Assembly: GCA_016929335.1 (NCBI GenBank) | Contig: JAFGIY010000154.1 | Span: 1 to 61,752 of the forward strand | Source: Acidobacteriota bacterium | Lineage (GTDB): Bacteria > Acidobacteriota > UBA6911 | Direction: 5' to 3' | Length of the DNA: 61,752 nt | The notes under the pieces: model-generated | Told to the model about the DNA's origin: nothing | Database searches by the model: none | What the model saw: the letters and a program-made list of their open reading frames with translations, nothing else | Shown here: in pieces, positions 1 to 8,418 of the stretch | Layout: the number at the start of each line of letters is the position of its first letter | Position numbering within the stretch: the stretch's first letter is position 1 | Made by a program: the position numbers and the translations under genes

Positions 1-71
1 CGGCCTCCCTTCCCGAGCGCCGCCCATAGCGTCTGCCGGGCCGGGCGTGAAAAAGGAATTGTCTTTATGAG
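1..71. repeat. Left copy of a 71-bp direct repeat
   Basis: The first 71 bases recur at 5429-5499 in the same orientation with only two differences, both C/T (positions 46 and 63 of the repeat). The match may continue left of the window edge. The two copies bracket the TonB receptor and the kinase. No gene is evident inside the repeat. Confidence 0.85.
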
Positions 72-176
72 GTTAAATCCGAATGTGAAGGCAGGCAGTT
101 CGATGCGCGAATTTCGAAGAATTAGCGGATTCCTTGATCAACAGCATTTCGAGAAAGATATACTTGGTGTTCCCCA

Positions 177-2555
177 TCAGAATCGCAGGCGAAGCTCTCC
201 GGAAATTTGGCGCTTAAGGATGTCGCCGTAGATGTGGTTTTGCAGCCGCACATTCGCGAGATTAGATATCCGTACCATGACGGCATACTTCCCGTCTTCA
301 TCCAGGCGCACGCCTGCGCTCATATCAATGGTGGTATAGGCTTTGGTCCAGCCGCTATAGATAACGCTGATAATATCATTCCAATATGCCCTGCCTACGT
401 AGCTAACCGATACACTGCCAATGCACCGCATGTAGTCAAGATTTATCCCGGCGTTAAAGCGATGGCTTGGAGGAAGGTTCAGGCTGAAGACATCGAAATC
501 TTTTGCTTCCGGGCGCCCCTGCCACGAATAGTTGGCGTATCCGGACAGATGGCGGTGGAATCGCGCATCCGCATTGAGCTCGAATCCCTTGTTCCGCACC
601 TTGCCCTCGCGATTTGCGGTTGTAGCTTGTAGCGGCAAACCCATACCTGGACCAAAGGCATTCATGGAAATCAACATGTCAAGCACCGCCGGCGGCAGAG
701 GCCACCCGGGAGGCGGATTTTGCGAGGTATATGAATGCGTCTGAGGCCAGATGAAATCCCCTTTGCTGTCATTGATATAGAAAGCGGCGCCAACGTTCAC
801 ACGGCTGTTATACATTTTTGCCGAATAGCCGAATTCATAGGCGTTCAGCGATTGCTCCTTAAGGTCTGAGCTGCCGCGGAAACAAAAAGGAGAGCTGTAA
901 TACTGACCGGCTAGTGTCGGATCAATCAGACCCAGGTCCAGAGGCATTAAGAAGCAAAGCTGAGTGTTGGTATAGTAAACGGAGGGAGCGACATAAGCCC
1001 GGTTATATGAAACGCGGAAGTTGTGGCCGAGCCGGGGCCTTGCCACTAATGCCATGCGGGGTGAAACGACGGTACCCTTTACATTGTCGAACTTGTCAAT
1101 CCGCGCACCTACAACCCAGCGGAAATGTTTTGAAAGGAGAATTTCGTCTTGTATATATGCGCCGCCCTCGATGCGGCTTTTGGCTTCCGGAGCGAACGAA
1201 AGGTCACCGAGCGCAGTGTATCGTAAATTGCCTCCATAGCTGATCAGGTGTTCTTCCGCGACGGTTCGGTAGTCGGCAAACTCCGCATGATAGGAGGTGC
1301 TGCAGCCATCCCATCTGACCGGTTGCCCTGTGGGGTCCGTCAACAACAGCATTTTGCCGCTGAAAGCCCCTGGCTGGACGTAGCCCGTGATCCTCAAGGA
1401 TCCGCGAGAATAATCCATTTTCGCGTGGCCCGCGGTCCCATCTACATCAAGGCCGCCGGCGCCTCCGGGATAGAGCCCGCTGCTCGATGCTCCACCCGCC
1501 TCCAAAGTGAAGTGCTGCTTTCCATCCGGATGATCATAATCAATCCGGAAATCACCCTTCGGCTGAGTGGTTCCCTTGTTTGTGTATGGAGGATAAGGGG
1601 TGTGATAGTCATTGGGGACCGTTCCCTGCGGACGCGCGAATGCGTCCTGCGTGTAGGCGGAGCCCGCAATCTTAAAGGACCAACGGTCATTCAAAGCTTG
1701 GGCGTGGGTGACTCTGGCGTAATAAAGCACGCCCGTATCGCTTTGGGCTCCTCCCCCTGATCTATCCAAAGCTCCGGCGCCCAAGGTGAAAGTCGTTCCA
1801 ATCATCTCGCGCGGAGTCTTTGTAATAATGTTAACGACGCCGTTCATAGCGTAGGAACCCCATATCGCCGACGCCGGGCCGCGAATTACTTCTATCTGCC
1901 TAATATCGCTCGGATTTGCAGTCGAAAATTCCCAGCTTGTAGCTCCGCTAATGTCACTATAGAGCGTGCGTCCGTCGACCAGTATGAGCTGATTGATTGT
2001 TTGCGCTCCACTAGCGCCGCGGTTTGTGACGCCGAACGATGCCGCGGACATTTGCGCGACGTTCATCCCGGGCGCGCTGCGGAGCAGATCGGCCACGTTT
2101 TGAGTCGACGCAGCCTGGATTGTCTGCTCGGAAATCACGGTTACAGACGCGGGAGCGTTGATGACATCTTCTTCGTATTTAGAAGCGGTAACAGTGATCT
2201 GATCGGTGAGACCAATCTGCATCGTTGCGTCGACAGTGGTCGTCGAGTCTGCCGCTACCTCTTTATTTTCGAATATTAAGGTGCTGAAGCCTTGCGCCGT
2301 TATGCTGATCTTGTAGCTCCCGATCGGCAAAGACGGCATCACATAGATCCCAATTTCATTCGAAATGGCCATGTATTCGGACCCGATCCGGATATTCTTC
2401 GCTGAAACGAAAGCTCGCTGGATTACGCCGCCCTTTTGGTCTTTTAACGTGCCCGTCAACTTCCCGGTCTCCGTGGATTGCGCGGCAGCGGCTAAAGGAA
2501 AAAATAACAAGAGCGCAAGGGACCGCCGAAAATGTCCCCCCAGGATTCGGGCCAC
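177..2555 (-). CDS. TonB-dependent outer-membrane receptor with carboxypeptidase-regulatory-like N-terminus
   Basis: A 792-residue outer-membrane active-transport receptor. I chose the GTG at 2555 because it follows a strong AGGGAGG at 5 nt and gives a clean signal peptide (hydrophobic ALLLFFPLAAAAQ near residue 25); a TTG further upstream would place the Shine-Dalgarno inside the gene. Residues about 30-110 form a beta-sandwich of the carboxypeptidase-regulatory-like type, followed by the plug (VTVISEQTIQ, LLRSAPGMNV, IEVIRGPASAIWG, NGVVNIITK) and a long beta-barrel ending in Phe (ELRLRF), as expected for a BAM substrate. The substrate cannot be read from sequence; such receptors import siderophores, cobalamin or glycans. 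It is transcribed divergently from the kinase gene starting at 2680, so shared control is possible. I see no TonB/ExbBD genes in the window. Confidence 0.93.
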   Translation of the reverse strand: MARILGGHFRRSLALLLFFPLAAAAQSTETGKLTGTLKDQKGGVIQRAFVSAKNIRIGSEYMAISNEIGIYVMPSLPIGSYKISITAQGFSTLIFENKEVAADSTTTVDATMQIGLTDQITVTASKYEEDVINAPASVTVISEQTIQAASTQNVADLLRSAPGMNVAQMSAASFGVTNRGASGAQTINQLILVDGRTLYSDISGATSWEFSTANPSDIRQIEVIRGPASAIWGSYAMNGVVNIITKTPREMIGTTFTLGAGALDRSGGGAQSDTGVLYYARVTHAQALNDRWSFKIAGSAYTQDAFARPQGTVPNDYHTPYPPYTNKGTTQPKGDFRIDYDHPDGKQHFTLEAGGASSSGLYPGGAGGLDVDGTAGHAKMDYSRGSLRITGYVQPGAFSGKMLLLTDPTGQPVRWDGCSTSYHAEFADYRTVAEEHLISYGGNLRYTALGDLSFAPEAKSRIEGGAYIQDEILLSKHFRWVVGARIDKFDNVKGTVVSPRMALVARPRLGHNFRVSYNRAYVAPSVYYTNTQLCFLMPLDLGLIDPTLAGQYYSSPFCFRGSSDLKEQSLNAYEFGYSAKMYNSRVNVGAAFYINDSKGDFIWPQTHSYTSQNPPPGWPLPPAVLDMLISMNAFGPGMGLPLQATTANREGKVRNKGFELNADARFHRHLSGYANYSWQGRPEAKDFDVFSLNLPPSHRFNAGINLDYMRCIGSVSVSYVGRAYWNDIISVIYSGWTKAYTTIDMSAGVRLDEDGKYAVMVRISNLANVRLQNHIYGDILKRQISGELRLRF

Positions 2556-2679
2556 GAAATCCTCCCTGTCGGTACTCAAGGGAAATCTAATGTTCTTTTT
2601 TGCAACTATATCACGAAAAGCGGTGACAAGCGTCGGTTTTCAAATTATGATGGCCCTACACTGCGCCTTGGAGATGACA

Positions 2680-5115
2680 ATGCCTGAGATCGGCCAAACG
2701 ATTTCTCACTACAGGCTTGTTGAAAAAATCGGCAGCGGGGGGATGGGTGTCGTCTACAAAGCGGAGGACACCAAACTGAAACGCGCAGTCGCCCTAAAGT
2801 TTCTTGCAGAAAGCATTTCTGGCGACAGTAAGGCCCTTGAACGCTTCCGGCGCGAAGCGCAGACGTCCTCCGCTCTCAATCATCCAGGCATTTGCACTAT
2901 TTATGATATTGATGAATCCGAAGGCAGGGCTTTCATCGCAATGGAACTGCTGGAAGGGCAAACCCTCAAGCTGCGTGTGACCAGATCACTTGCGGTTGAC
3001 GAAATGCTCGACCTGGCTATTCAAATAGCCGATGCGTTGGAGGCCGCCCACGCGAAAGGCATCATCCACCGTGATATCAAACCGGCCAACATATTTATAA
3101 CAAAACGCGGGCAATCCAAAATACTCGACTTCGGACTGGCCAAATTTTCCAGCGAGCAGCATGGGTCAGCTGAAACCACTTTGACAGCAGAGGAATCCCT
3201 TACGAGATCGGATGCCGTTGTAGGCACGATCGCTTACATGTCTCCTGAACAGGCTCGAGGTGAGGAACTCGATGCCCGCTCCGACATATTTTCTTTCGGC
3301 GTTGTGCTCTACGAAATGGCCACCGGCCGGCAGGCGTTCGCCGGCAACACATCGGCTGTAATTTTCGAGGCGATTCTCAATAAAATCCCGATCTCGCCCG
3401 TGCGCTTGAACCGGGATATCCCGGAGGAATTGGAGCACATCATCCAAAGATGTTTGGAGAAAGAAAAAAATCTGCGCTACCAAAGCATCTCCGATATGCG
3501 CTCTGAGTTGCAGCGCCTGAAGAGCAAAAGAAGTTTGGAATTCCGGGAGAAATATGACGCTGGCGCGGGGGCCGTCGTCGGCGCAAGTCCGGCTTGGTTT
3601 TTGGCCCTGCTGAAGCGCAGATGGGGAGTTACACTTGCCTTGTGTGTAATTCTGCTGCTTTCCATTGTCGCCGCAATTCCCACTCTGCGGATAGCCGTAT
3701 GGTCCGGCTTTGCGGAGAAAGCTCCGACCAAAACTGAAACAGCCCGTGCCCGATCTCTTGCAGTCCTTCCATTTGCCAACCTGAGCGGCGATAAGGAAAA
3801 CGAATATTTTAGCGACGGATTGACAGAGGAGATCATTAATACTCTCACGCAGCTGCCGGACCTGCAAGTGGCGGCGCGCACTTCATCTTTCTTTTTCCGG
3901 GGCAAGGAGGGGGATATCCGCGAGATCGGAGCCAGGCTCAATGTGGAGAATGTGTTGGAAGGAAGCGTACGCAAATCCGATAATCGGATCCGGATAACCG
4001 TTCAGCTGATCAGCGTAGCAGATGGCTACCACGTTTGGTCGGAACGCTACGACCGTGAGATGACGGATATTTTTGCAATTCAGGATGAGATCTCGCAAGC
4101 GATTGCGGATAAGCTCCGCATCAAGCTGGGATCCGCCGGCCCGGGTATCAAACGCTACACCGAGAATGTGGAGGCCTATAACCTATACTTAAAAGCCCGC
4201 TATTATGGCCAAAAGTTCACGCCGGAATCCATGGATAAAAGCAAAAAATATTATGAGCAAGCTATAGCCGTGGACGGCAAATATGCCTTGGCTTGGTCTG
4301 GTCTTGCAGGTTTTTACTACAACCTCGGATATCTTGGTTATATGCCGCCGAAGGCAGCGAATGCGCAGGCTGGGAAGGCGATATTGAAAGCGCTGGATCT
4401 TGATGCGTCGCTGGCGGAAGCCCAGAGTATGTCGGCCGTTCTTTATGCCGGCGATTATGACTGGAAAAGCGCGGAGGAGAAATTCCGGAAAGCAATGGAG
4501 CTTGATCCCAAGTCGCAGGATGTCCTGAACGATTATGTATACTTCTACCTGGTGCCCATGGGCCGGTTGGACGAAGCCATTGCTCACGCGCAAAAGGTAC
4601 TGGCGCTTGATCCGCTATCCCCATTTCTGCAATGGCGCCTCGGAGTATGGTATTACTTGAAGAGGCAGTGGAATCCGGCCATCGATCAATTCCAAAAAGC
4701 GCTTCAGCTTGATCCGCAGTACCTCTACGCGCATATATTCCTCGGTCTTGTTTACGTCCAGATAGGCAATCAGGGCGAAGCAATTCGACACGTTGAATCT
4801 GCTGCACAACTGGTAGGGGACAGCCCGTCTGCAGTGCAATTGCGCAGCTGGATTTACGCACTGACAGGCCGGGGCAATGAGTCGCGGAAACTGCTCGGAG
4901 AATTGCATGGCATCGCTCGGACAGCATACGTATCGCCTTGGGGATTTGCCTGGATCTACCTTGGGCTTGGTGAAGCTGACCAATGTTTCGAGTGGCTAAA
5001 CAAGGCGGTTGAAGAGCGCGAAGGAATGGCTTTATTCCTTCATCTCTATCCTTTTATGGATCCGCTGCGCCCCGATCCGCGCTACCATGCCCTGCTGCGA
5101 AAAATGAACTTGTAG
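2680..5115 (+). CDS. Ser/Thr protein kinase with TolB-like domain and TPR repeats
   Basis: An 811-residue membrane-anchored Hanks-type kinase. The ATG at 2680 is preceded by GGAG at 6 nt; the longer frame would overlap the divergent receptor gene. The kinase domain (about 10-280) has the glycine loop GSGGMGVVYKAED (from residue 18), VALK lysine (about 40), catalytic HRDIKPAN (130-137) and DFGLAK (150-155), all intact. A transmembrane segment follows near 315-340 (LALCVILLLSIVAAI), then a domain starting SLAVLPFANLSGDKENEYFSDG of the TolB/adenylate-cyclase-associated type (about 350-490), and multiple TPRs to the end. In the family, the extracytoplasmic TPR part is thought to sense or scaffold. 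This architecture is very common in Acidobacteriota. Its target is unknown; the divergent TonB receptor is a candidate partner only by proximity. Confidence 0.93.
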   Translation: MPEIGQTISHYRLVEKIGSGGMGVVYKAEDTKLKRAVALKFLAESISGDSKALERFRREAQTSSALNHPGICTIYDIDESEGRAFIAMELLEGQTLKLRVTRSLAVDEMLDLAIQIADALEAAHAKGIIHRDIKPANIFITKRGQSKILDFGLAKFSSEQHGSAETTLTAEESLTRSDAVVGTIAYMSPEQARGEELDARSDIFSFGVVLYEMATGRQAFAGNTSAVIFEAILNKIPISPVRLNRDIPEELEHIIQRCLEKEKNLRYQSISDMRSELQRLKSKRSLEFREKYDAGAGAVVGASPAWFLALLKRRWGVTLALCVILLLSIVAAIPTLRIAVWSGFAEKAPTKTETARARSLAVLPFANLSGDKENEYFSDGLTEEIINTLTQLPDLQVAARTSSFFFRGKEGDIREIGARLNVENVLEGSVRKSDNRIRITVQLISVADGYHVWSERYDREMTDIFAIQDEISQAIADKLRIKLGSAGPGIKRYTENVEAYNLYLKARYYGQKFTPESMDKSKKYYEQAIAVDGKYALAWSGLAGFYYNLGYLGYMPPKAANAQAGKAILKALDLDASLAEAQSMSAVLYAGDYDWKSAEEKFRKAMELDPKSQDVLNDYVYFYLVPMGRLDEAIAHAQKVLALDPLSPFLQWRLGVWYYLKRQWNPAIDQFQKALQLDPQYLYAHIFLGLVYVQIGNQGEAIRHVESAAQLVGDSPSAVQLRSWIYALTGRGNESRKLLGELHGIARTAYVSPWGFAWIYLGLGEADQCFEWLNKAVEEREGMALFLHLYPFMDPLRPDPRYHALLRKMNL

Positions 5116-5428
5116 GGAGATAATTTCTATCTCTGCTGCGAATATTGCCAGGCTGCAGTCTGAATACGCATAGGCTGCCATCATCGCATTAACAGGTCTT
5201 TTAAAAATTCTGAATGTCCTTCCAAACTTTTTGCCTGGGTATTTCGTCTAACAGAAACCGAGCAATTGGGATAGGATATGACTGTATTAGGGCAATTCGT
5301 GTCGGCAATCCTTCCAGCAATGTGATCAGTCGTTTCCCTAATCGAGTCGGGATGGTCCAATGCGCCGGAAAAAGGTGTTTCAACTACGGTAAGTCCCAAT
5401 CGGCAATTCAAAAAATTCCAACATGTCT
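5116..5428. other. Intergenic stretch without recognisable gene
   Basis: This stretch lies between the kinase stop and the right copy of the 71-bp repeat. Short open frames exist on both strands, but none has a Shine-Dalgarno, a recognisable domain or plausible composition. It may be unique DNA carried between the repeats. Confidence 0.5.
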
Positions 5429-5499
5429 CGGCCTCCCTTCCCGAGCGCCGCCCATAGCGTCTGCCGGGCCGGGTGTGAAAAAGGAATTGTTTTTATGAG
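5429..5499. repeat. Right copy of the 71-bp direct repeat
   Basis: It matches bases 1-71 at 69 of 71 positions, and the copies diverge directly after TTTATGAG. The right copy abuts an aminotransferase gene remnant. Direct repeats flanking a two-gene segment could mark a past insertion or duplication; there is no transposase or integrase nearby. Confidence 0.85.
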
Positions 5500-5572
5500 A
5501 TGAGCAGCCAATCTGCCCTGCGCCTGGGGCGCTATCCGGTTGGGCCGAACGTTGGCAGCCGGGTGTATTCAA

Positions 5573-5718
5573 AATCGCTTGCTGGAGAAGGCAAATGTTG
5601 TAACCACGCCGGGATCCGGATTCGGGCCATCGGGCGAAGGGTATGTGAGGCTGACGGCGTCCGGCGATCCGGTCAATGTCCGCGGGAAGCACTCGACCGG
5701 ATTTCGCGCATGTCCTGA
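5573..5718 (+). pseudogene. 3' remnant of a class I/II aminotransferase (DapL-like), frameshifted
   Basis: One forward frame from 5573 reads NRLLEKANVVTTPGSGFG and continues PSGEGYVRLTASGDPVNVR. The reading then has to shift frame at about 5684-5686 to continue REALDRISRMS and stop at 5718. This is the characteristic C-terminal end of PLP-dependent class I/II aminotransferases, closest in my reading to LL-diaminopimelate aminotransferase (LLEKA-VVTPG-GFG-GEGY-R--A----NVREAL-RI). Only about 48 codons survive; the rest of the gene is absent, its place being taken by the 71-bp repeat and the region before it. There is no start or ribosome site, so this is a decayed fragment. It converges on the cysteine synthase gene. 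Confidence 0.7.
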
Positions 5719-5728
5719 GCACTCCCGG

Positions 5729-6616
5729 TCAGAGAAGGCCCGTACTGAAATACCGCTCTGCTCTATCCGGCAGCACCGTTGCAATCACCCAATCCGGATG
5801 ATCTTTGGCTATTTGTCTGGCAGCCCACACATTTGCCCCGGAAGACGTTCCGCAGAGCAGCGAATTGCTCAAGCCCAGCTCCCGCGTTGTCGCGACAGCG
5901 TCTTCATCCGTCACCTCAAGGATGCGATCGATCAGCGATACATCGAGAATGTCCGGGATAAAACCGTCTCCAATCCCCTGGATTTGATGCAGGCCCGGTT
6001 CATGACCAAGCAAAGCGGAGACATTCTTCGGCTCCACGGCTACAATCATCACGGAAGGACTGTTTTTCTTAAGGAATGTACCGATCCCCTGGATCGTCCC
6101 GCCGCTTCCGATGCCCGATACAAACGCGTCGATTTTATTACCCGACTGCCGCCAGAGTTCCGGCGCCGTATATTCAAAATGCGCCTGAACATTATTGGGA
6201 TTTTTAAACTGCTGCGGCATAAAAGCATTGAATTCCAAGGCAAGCTCTTCCGCTTTTTTGACTGCACCGGCGAGGCTTTCGCTATCAGGCGTCAGTACGA
6301 GATGCCCGCCCAGAAACTTGATGATGTTTTTCCGTTCCGCGCTCATCCCTTCAGGCATAACGATGTAAACCTCATAGCCCTTGGCAACGCCTACCAGCGT
6401 GACACCGATGCCGGTATTGCCGGACGTGGGCTCAACAATCTTCATTCCAGGCTGGAGCGTTCCATCCCGCTCCGCTGCCTCAATCATGGCAAGCGCAACA
6501 CGGTCTTTTATGCTGCCGCCCGGATTGAGGAACTCCGCTTTGGCAATGATATTTTCGTTTCGAAGTCTAACCAGAGGCGTATTTCCAATAAGATCCAGTA
6601 CGTCACAAGCTCTCAT
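5729..6616 (-). CDS. cysK: Cysteine synthase (O-acetylserine sulfhydrylase family)
   Basis: A 295-residue PLP enzyme of fold type II that makes cysteine from O-acetylserine and sulfide. The N-terminus LIGNTPLVRL, the PLP lysine in GGSIKDR (K37), the substrate loop PTSGNTGIG and the phosphate-binding GIGSGGT are intact, and the length fits CysK (about 300). The C-terminal part reads GTSSGAN where GISSGA is usual. The Shine-Dalgarno upstream of the ATG is weak. The gene lies 39 bp downstream of the nucleotide-carrier gene on the same strand, so co-transcription is likely. A cystathionine beta-synthase-like role cannot be excluded, but no CBS domain is present. Confidence 0.9.
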   Translation of the reverse strand: MRACDVLDLIGNTPLVRLRNENIIAKAEFLNPGGSIKDRVALAMIEAAERDGTLQPGMKIVEPTSGNTGIGVTLVGVAKGYEVYIVMPEGMSAERKNIIKFLGGHLVLTPDSESLAGAVKKAEELALEFNAFMPQQFKNPNNVQAHFEYTAPELWRQSGNKIDAFVSGIGSGGTIQGIGTFLKKNSPSVMIVAVEPKNVSALLGHEPGLHQIQGIGDGFIPDILDVSLIDRILEVTDEDAVATTRELGLSNSLLCGTSSGANVWAARQIAKDHPDWVIATVLPDRAERYFSTGLL

Positions 6617-6655
6617 AATTTTCTGAATTCCCTGCTCAAAAATATTACGTAGAGA

Positions 6656-7987
6656 TTAAGCTGTAGCTTTTGACTGTCCTTGTTCGTATTCATCAAACTT
6701 CCTGCCGGCAAAGCGCGCCGCGAGGATCCAGGCAATCAGGATCGCGGCGACAACCAGCGATAACCAGCGAATTGTGGAGAAGCCTCTGAAGAAAGTGGTC
6801 AGCAAGAGGCTGATTCCGACAGCTATTGCTTTGGCGAACCGCTGGGCGAACATGTCGATAAAAGCTTTTGCTTTGTATTTTTCTTCCCGCGTCGTGGGAA
6901 CATACAACGCTTCTTTTGCCGATTGATTGATCGAGTAGCTGAAGGCGTTATCCGCCGTATTCAGGAAGCTTCCGGTCCACAATGCCGGAAACAGGAGAAA
7001 ACCTGCAGAGCCTCCCAGCGCGGCAATCGGAAGGACCAATAAAGCGATCCCGACGCCGAATCGGGTCATGACAAGGCTTGTAAACACCAGTTGGATAATC
7101 ATTGCACTTACATTCGTTATGGCGAAAACGCGCGAGAAATGCTCTCCGATACTTGCGCCGGCTACGAAGTGCTCCACGCTCGCCGAGAACTGGAAATCCA
7201 TGATCGTCGAAACCATTTCATATAAACCGACGATCGCCACAATTGCCAGAAGGTAATGCGAGCGGAACACCAGTCTTAAGCCTTCCAGGGCGGCATTCTC
7301 CTTGTTTCCGCCCTCTTCGCTTTTTCCGGATCTCATCGCGCGAGCTCCGCTCACGGGTATATTACGCGAAGCGGCAAACGCCAAAGCCAAAATGATCAGC
7401 ATGACTCCGATCAAAATCAGCATCCATACATCGGCGGATATATGCGAAATCAACGCCGCCAGTGTGATAGAGCCAACCGCTCCGCCGGCAACTCCGCCAA
7501 AACCTACAAACCCGTAGAGCCGCTTCGCCTGATCACCCGTCACACTATCGTTCAGGAATGCAAAAAAGGTTGGAACCATCAACGTGTTGAAGAGATCTCC
7601 AAATAAATAAAACGTCCAGACAGTCCCTCCACCGGGCTTTTCGAGTAAAAGATAATAAACGAAAAGGCATAATATTGAAAAAGAGGTAAAAATATAGCTC
7701 AGTTGCTGGCGTACAAGCTTTCTGCAAAGAAGAGTAAATATAGCCACCGCGGCCGCAGCCACAATCATGTTCAATACTTTTGCCAGAAGTTCCGCTTGAG
7801 AACCAAGCAGATGCCAGCCGAAAAGGTTGAAGGTACCGATCTCCTTATAGTACGCGATGAATTCGGATTTTTTGATCGGCTTCAGAATCCAGAAGCTGGT
7901 AATCACCAGGAAAAAATACCCGGCCATTGTTAAGGAGAACAACAGCTCCTGCTTATTTATAGAGAAGATCCCTTTTCGCTCACTCAA
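6656..7987 (-). CDS. ATP/ADP translocase-like (Npt/Tlc family) membrane carrier
   Basis: A 443-residue polytopic membrane protein of the nucleotide-transporter branch of the major facilitator fold. I chose the TTG at 7987 because GGAGG (7995-7999 on this strand) lies 7 nt upstream; the longer frame adds about 51 low-complexity residues. The start MSERKGIFSINKQELL is followed by about 11-12 hydrophobic segments, with family-like FFLVITSFWILKPIKKSEF in the first helix region. Members in obligate intracellular bacteria exchange host ATP for ADP; free-living bacteria also carry members whose substrate is unknown. No HEAT-repeat extension is present. It probably forms an operon with cysK downstream. 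Confidence 0.75.
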   Translation of the reverse strand: MSERKGIFSINKQELLFSLTMAGYFFLVITSFWILKPIKKSEFIAYYKEIGTFNLFGWHLLGSQAELLAKVLNMIVAAAAVAIFTLLCRKLVRQQLSYIFTSFSILCLFVYYLLLEKPGGGTVWTFYLFGDLFNTLMVPTFFAFLNDSVTGDQAKRLYGFVGFGGVAGGAVGSITLAALISHISADVWMLILIGVMLIILALAFAASRNIPVSGARAMRSGKSEEGGNKENAALEGLRLVFRSHYLLAIVAIVGLYEMVSTIMDFQFSASVEHFVAGASIGEHFSRVFAITNVSAMIIQLVFTSLVMTRFGVGIALLVLPIAALGGSAGFLLFPALWTGSFLNTADNAFSYSINQSAKEALYVPTTREEKYKAKAFIDMFAQRFAKAIAVGISLLLTTFFRGFSTIRWLSLVVAAILIAWILAARFAGRKFDEYEQGQSKATA

Positions 7988-8418
7988 ATTTGCACCTCCA
8001 GGTGCAAGGAATCCTTCAACAGATCCGTTCTCAAACCGCAGCCACAGTAGCACAGGTTCCGGCCGGAAGTCATGCGGAAGATCCTCTATGGCTTTCGCAG
8101 AGCTGCTCCAGGCGCGTTGTCTTGCAGGTTGTCTATGCAAAAAGCTTTCGATTGCGGATTTTTATCAGGTCGGTGTAGTCTCTTCCCACCAGGCTTTTTC
8201 GCCGGGATTGCGAGGCGGCTTCGCCAGTTCCAGCTTCAGAAATCATATAAGGATGCTGAACAGCTTCTTGAAAAATTATGCGCAAGTTTGGCGGAATTGA
8301 GTTAATTTAAACCACCTGGGCAATTATGAAAATATGCAGGCTCTCCGGTTCGGCCGGAAAGCTTGATCGCTTATCAACCGCTCTGGTTGGCTCAGAGCCT
8401 AAGATGGGAGCTATGCTC
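7988..8418. other. Divergent intergenic region
   Basis: This is a 431-bp gap between the divergently transcribed carrier and lipoprotein genes. A 77-codon open frame (8072-8305, forward) has no convincing ribosome site or recognisable domain. Promoters for both flanking genes should lie here, but I cannot point to a clear -35/-10 pair. Confidence 0.5.

Noticed and set aside
5540..6652. 370-codon forward frame across the cysteine synthase region
   Set aside because: Only its first about 48 codons (the aminotransferase remnant) make sense; the rest is antisense to cysK.
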